DNA of 64,000 nt from contig CM043963.1 in assembly GCA_014529385.2 (NCBI GenBank), positions 104,700,912 to 104,764,911 on the forward strand. The letters run 5' to 3'. Below are positions 46,201 through 49,200 of the stretch, piece by piece. The stretch comes from Adiantum capillus-veneris (Eukaryota > Streptophyta > Polypodiopsida > Polypodiales > Pteridaceae). A model generated the notes under the pieces. The model was not told the DNA's origin. It ran no database searches and saw nothing but the letters and a program-made list of their open reading frames with translations. The translations under genes and the position numbers were made by a program. Within the stretch, counting starts at the first letter, position 1. Every line of letters begins with the position of its first letter.

Positions 46201-49200
46201 ATGGGCGCTCCCGTTTGTGAAAGAAATGATGTAGATACCAGTAGTTTATGCCTTTACCCTTAGTTGTGATGCTATCTCTAGGAGCGGCCAGCAGCAGTAC
46301 CTAATGCAAATGCTGGTTGTGCGACTTGTGAGTCAGTTGAGTTGAAGAGATTCTTGTTAGAGTTGGGTCTCCTCTAGCGGACAGCATTTTCTATCTCGGA
46401 CGTTTTCGCGCCGCATGTGTAGTGGTTGGATGGTATACTTGCCACTTATTGCTCGACCTCAGAGTTTTATTGCAGATATCCTCGTCCATCAGACCCTCAC
46501 TTTACAATTGCAGATTTCTCACTCTAGCTCCTTGGCCATCTTCCATTCTAGGAATTGAGAGGGGGTGTTAAGAGTTATGGCATCTCTCTGGATTCATCCA
46601 GTGTGTATATCCCAGGCACAAGTGGTAGGGAGTGGGGGCTGTTTTGTGGCTGTGCCCGGCCAGACTGAGGCAGTTCTCTAATGTCGGGATATATTTAGCC
46701 ATGTGTAGCTCAGGGTTTTGGTTCTCTTTGCAGCCATGTTGCTTCTCCACATCCAGAGCATTTTTCCCCTGCCTTCCCAGTGTTGCCAGCTGCCCAATGG
46801 GCTCCCTTTTCCCTTTTTCAGGGTTTCTCACCTTTTTATTAGGTCAAGGGGGGGAGTATTTCAGTTGGATTTGGGCCTATAAAGGTCAGGGTGGGTCCCC
46901 TCTTAGAGTGCACAAGCAGCCCAGCAGGGCCCCCTTATGGGCAGCTCTTTGCCACAGTAGGCCTTGCTTTTTCACTTGCTAGCCTCCCTAGCGTTTTTGC
47001 TAGGCAGCATTGTGGCGTTTTGGTGGCAGCCAAGGGCAGCATGCCAACTTGATCTCCAGGTTGGCAGGTAGAGGCCCTTCACTTAGGGCGATGGGCAGTG
47101 GTGCATCTACTTCGAGTTTCTTCCTCAGGGCAGCCCATTCAGTGGGCATCAAGTGCAGAGGTAGAGCACTTCCTTCTTGGTGCAGGCTTATGAGAGCAGA
47201 AATCTCCATATCCCCTAGAGGGCAGCCACACCGGCCGCCTTGCTCTCACACCCAAATTTGAGTCTCCAAGATTACTACCCCCTGATGTGCATTAGCCAAA
47301 TTCCACCAGCTTCCAAATACACCTAGATACACTAATAATCTCAACATAAAATGATATTCTTAGTTCTAATAAGCATAGTGCAATGTGCTCTCGTATCTCT
47401 TTATCTCAGCTAGTTTGTGAAGCAATTACACCATTCAACACTTAGCTGGAACTAGCATTCAAGCAAACTTTAGTAATATTCACTCACTTTAGAACAATAC
47501 TATAAGCATACATCTATAGAAAAACCGTGTCTAGCATCCCCAAAAAATCCATAGAATACAACTCTCATGAGATGTCCTCATCCATATAGAAGTCCTCCAC
47601 TTTGCTGTTGTGCTTCAGCTTAAGCAACTTGCTCACGATCAAAGATCACAAAGGACTTCTACCCGGGTTTTATCCATGCAAGCATGTCCAGGACAAAGGC
47701 CTCCTATGCAACAGATGATGCTCCAAACCTTCAGGGACCTGGATTTGTGGTAGCACCAGGAATGGTTGACTCTTAAGGAAAAGCCTCTATGTAAAGTTGT
47801 AAAATTCGAGATGAATTTACTAAGTCACTCTCCTCCATTTTCCCACATATGCACCTTCGTTTTACCTTCAGTTCATTACCCAAAACTTCTCGATTTTTTA
47901 ACCTGCAAAAAATTCTCCGAGAACATAGATACATAATTATGCCTCAGAAAAACATATAGCATATCACTGAGTTCCTCAACAAACATATAATATTACCTCC
48001 AAAATAAACTACCATATTTTAAAATCTTTTATCTAAGCACCATCAAACATGGTTGTGAGAGAGACCATTATACCTGTTCCACTTGCGGTTAGATGCAGCT
48101 ACCTCAGCAGCAGCAGCCTGTAGGGAAGCCAATTCACTGTCGCCAGCCAATGAGGTCCCCTGCAGTGAACTGAAAAAACTTGATGCATGAAATTGATCAT
48201 CTGCCACACGTTGCCAGCACTGCATATCCATGTGAAAGAGAAACGCGTGCCGATTGGCAAGAACCACTAAAGGAGCTCCTGATTTTGAAACTTGAACAGA
48301 GACGATCCGGACGGAGCCTGTAAAATAGCAAGTTAGATTCTAAAACATAATCAAACTAAAATATTAAGGCCCAAACTTTTTGTATAAACAAATTACCTTT
48401 CTCAACTGATTCTGGAGATATTGCGAGAAGAGGTAAGACGGACTCTTTCAACAGACAACTTGATTCTAGGCAATCCCACATGTATAAAGCACCATGCCTC
48501 GTTAAAAGAAGCAGCCTTGAATTTTCTGTAAAGTCCATAAACACAGGTGCAGAGCCCACCATAATACTCGGCATAGCTCTCCTACCAGCTTTAGTATACA
48601 CCTGCATCAAAGAAAGAAAACACTATGCAGACCTACTCAATAACACATTGTGCTTACAAGGAAAAGAGGCAACTACTGACCTGTAAAGTTCCATCCTGGC
48701 AACCAACAGCCCACATATTTGAGTTACCTGAAATAACGGTGGCTTTCCCGGTCAATTTATCCCGCCATTTGACTTCCCCACCTTGAGAGCATACCACCTC
48801 TGTTTTATGAGTATTTGTGCTAGCTGATCCCCCAGTGAGTAGCCTTGCTTCAAAACACAATGGCAATCCACTACCAGCATCTTCCTTGCTGGAAACACTT
48901 ATCGAAAGCACACCTTTACCAGAGTGACCGTCTGCATTTACAACCACATCTCTTTGCACAGAAGAAAGATCTGTACCTATCCCAGTAGCATCAATTGAGC
49001 AAAGTTCTGCCCCTCTGGCAAAAGAGCTAGCACTTGCTTTGGCAGTAGTACCTGCGTTAGTTCCAGCAACACCACCTTGAAGTAGTACCTCTCTTCTACC
49101 ACCCTTAACTGCTGTTACTAAGTCTACATTCTCTAGGGAAGTTGCATCTCGCTTTTGCCCTGATAATGCAGTCTGCGCTAGATGCACACCATTCATATCT

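Larger units (their letters stand above)
1904..48073 (-). other. HIRA intron 7, about 46.2 kb, packed with nested transposons
   Basis: The donor (AG|GTATAA, minus strand at 48074/48073) and acceptor (TTTTTAG|G at 1904/1903) join in phase to give a continuous HIRA reading frame. Everything between is transposon-derived or unassigned. It includes at least two copia elements, four gypsy-type elements or fragments, one hAT transposon, several LTRs of a non-autonomous family, and a replicon-like fragment. Most large insertions in the first half are in plus orientation at the copia level, antisense to HIRA. Gypsy 2 and gypsy 3 run in the same direction as HIRA, so their LTR polyadenylation signals would be sense within the pre-mRNA. 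Confidence 0.9.

Noticed and set aside
48043-48267. HIRA ending at a stop just past 48074 as a truncated gene
   Set aside because: The splice donor AG|GTATAA and the phase-compatible exon 8 at 1903 give the full conserved C-terminus.
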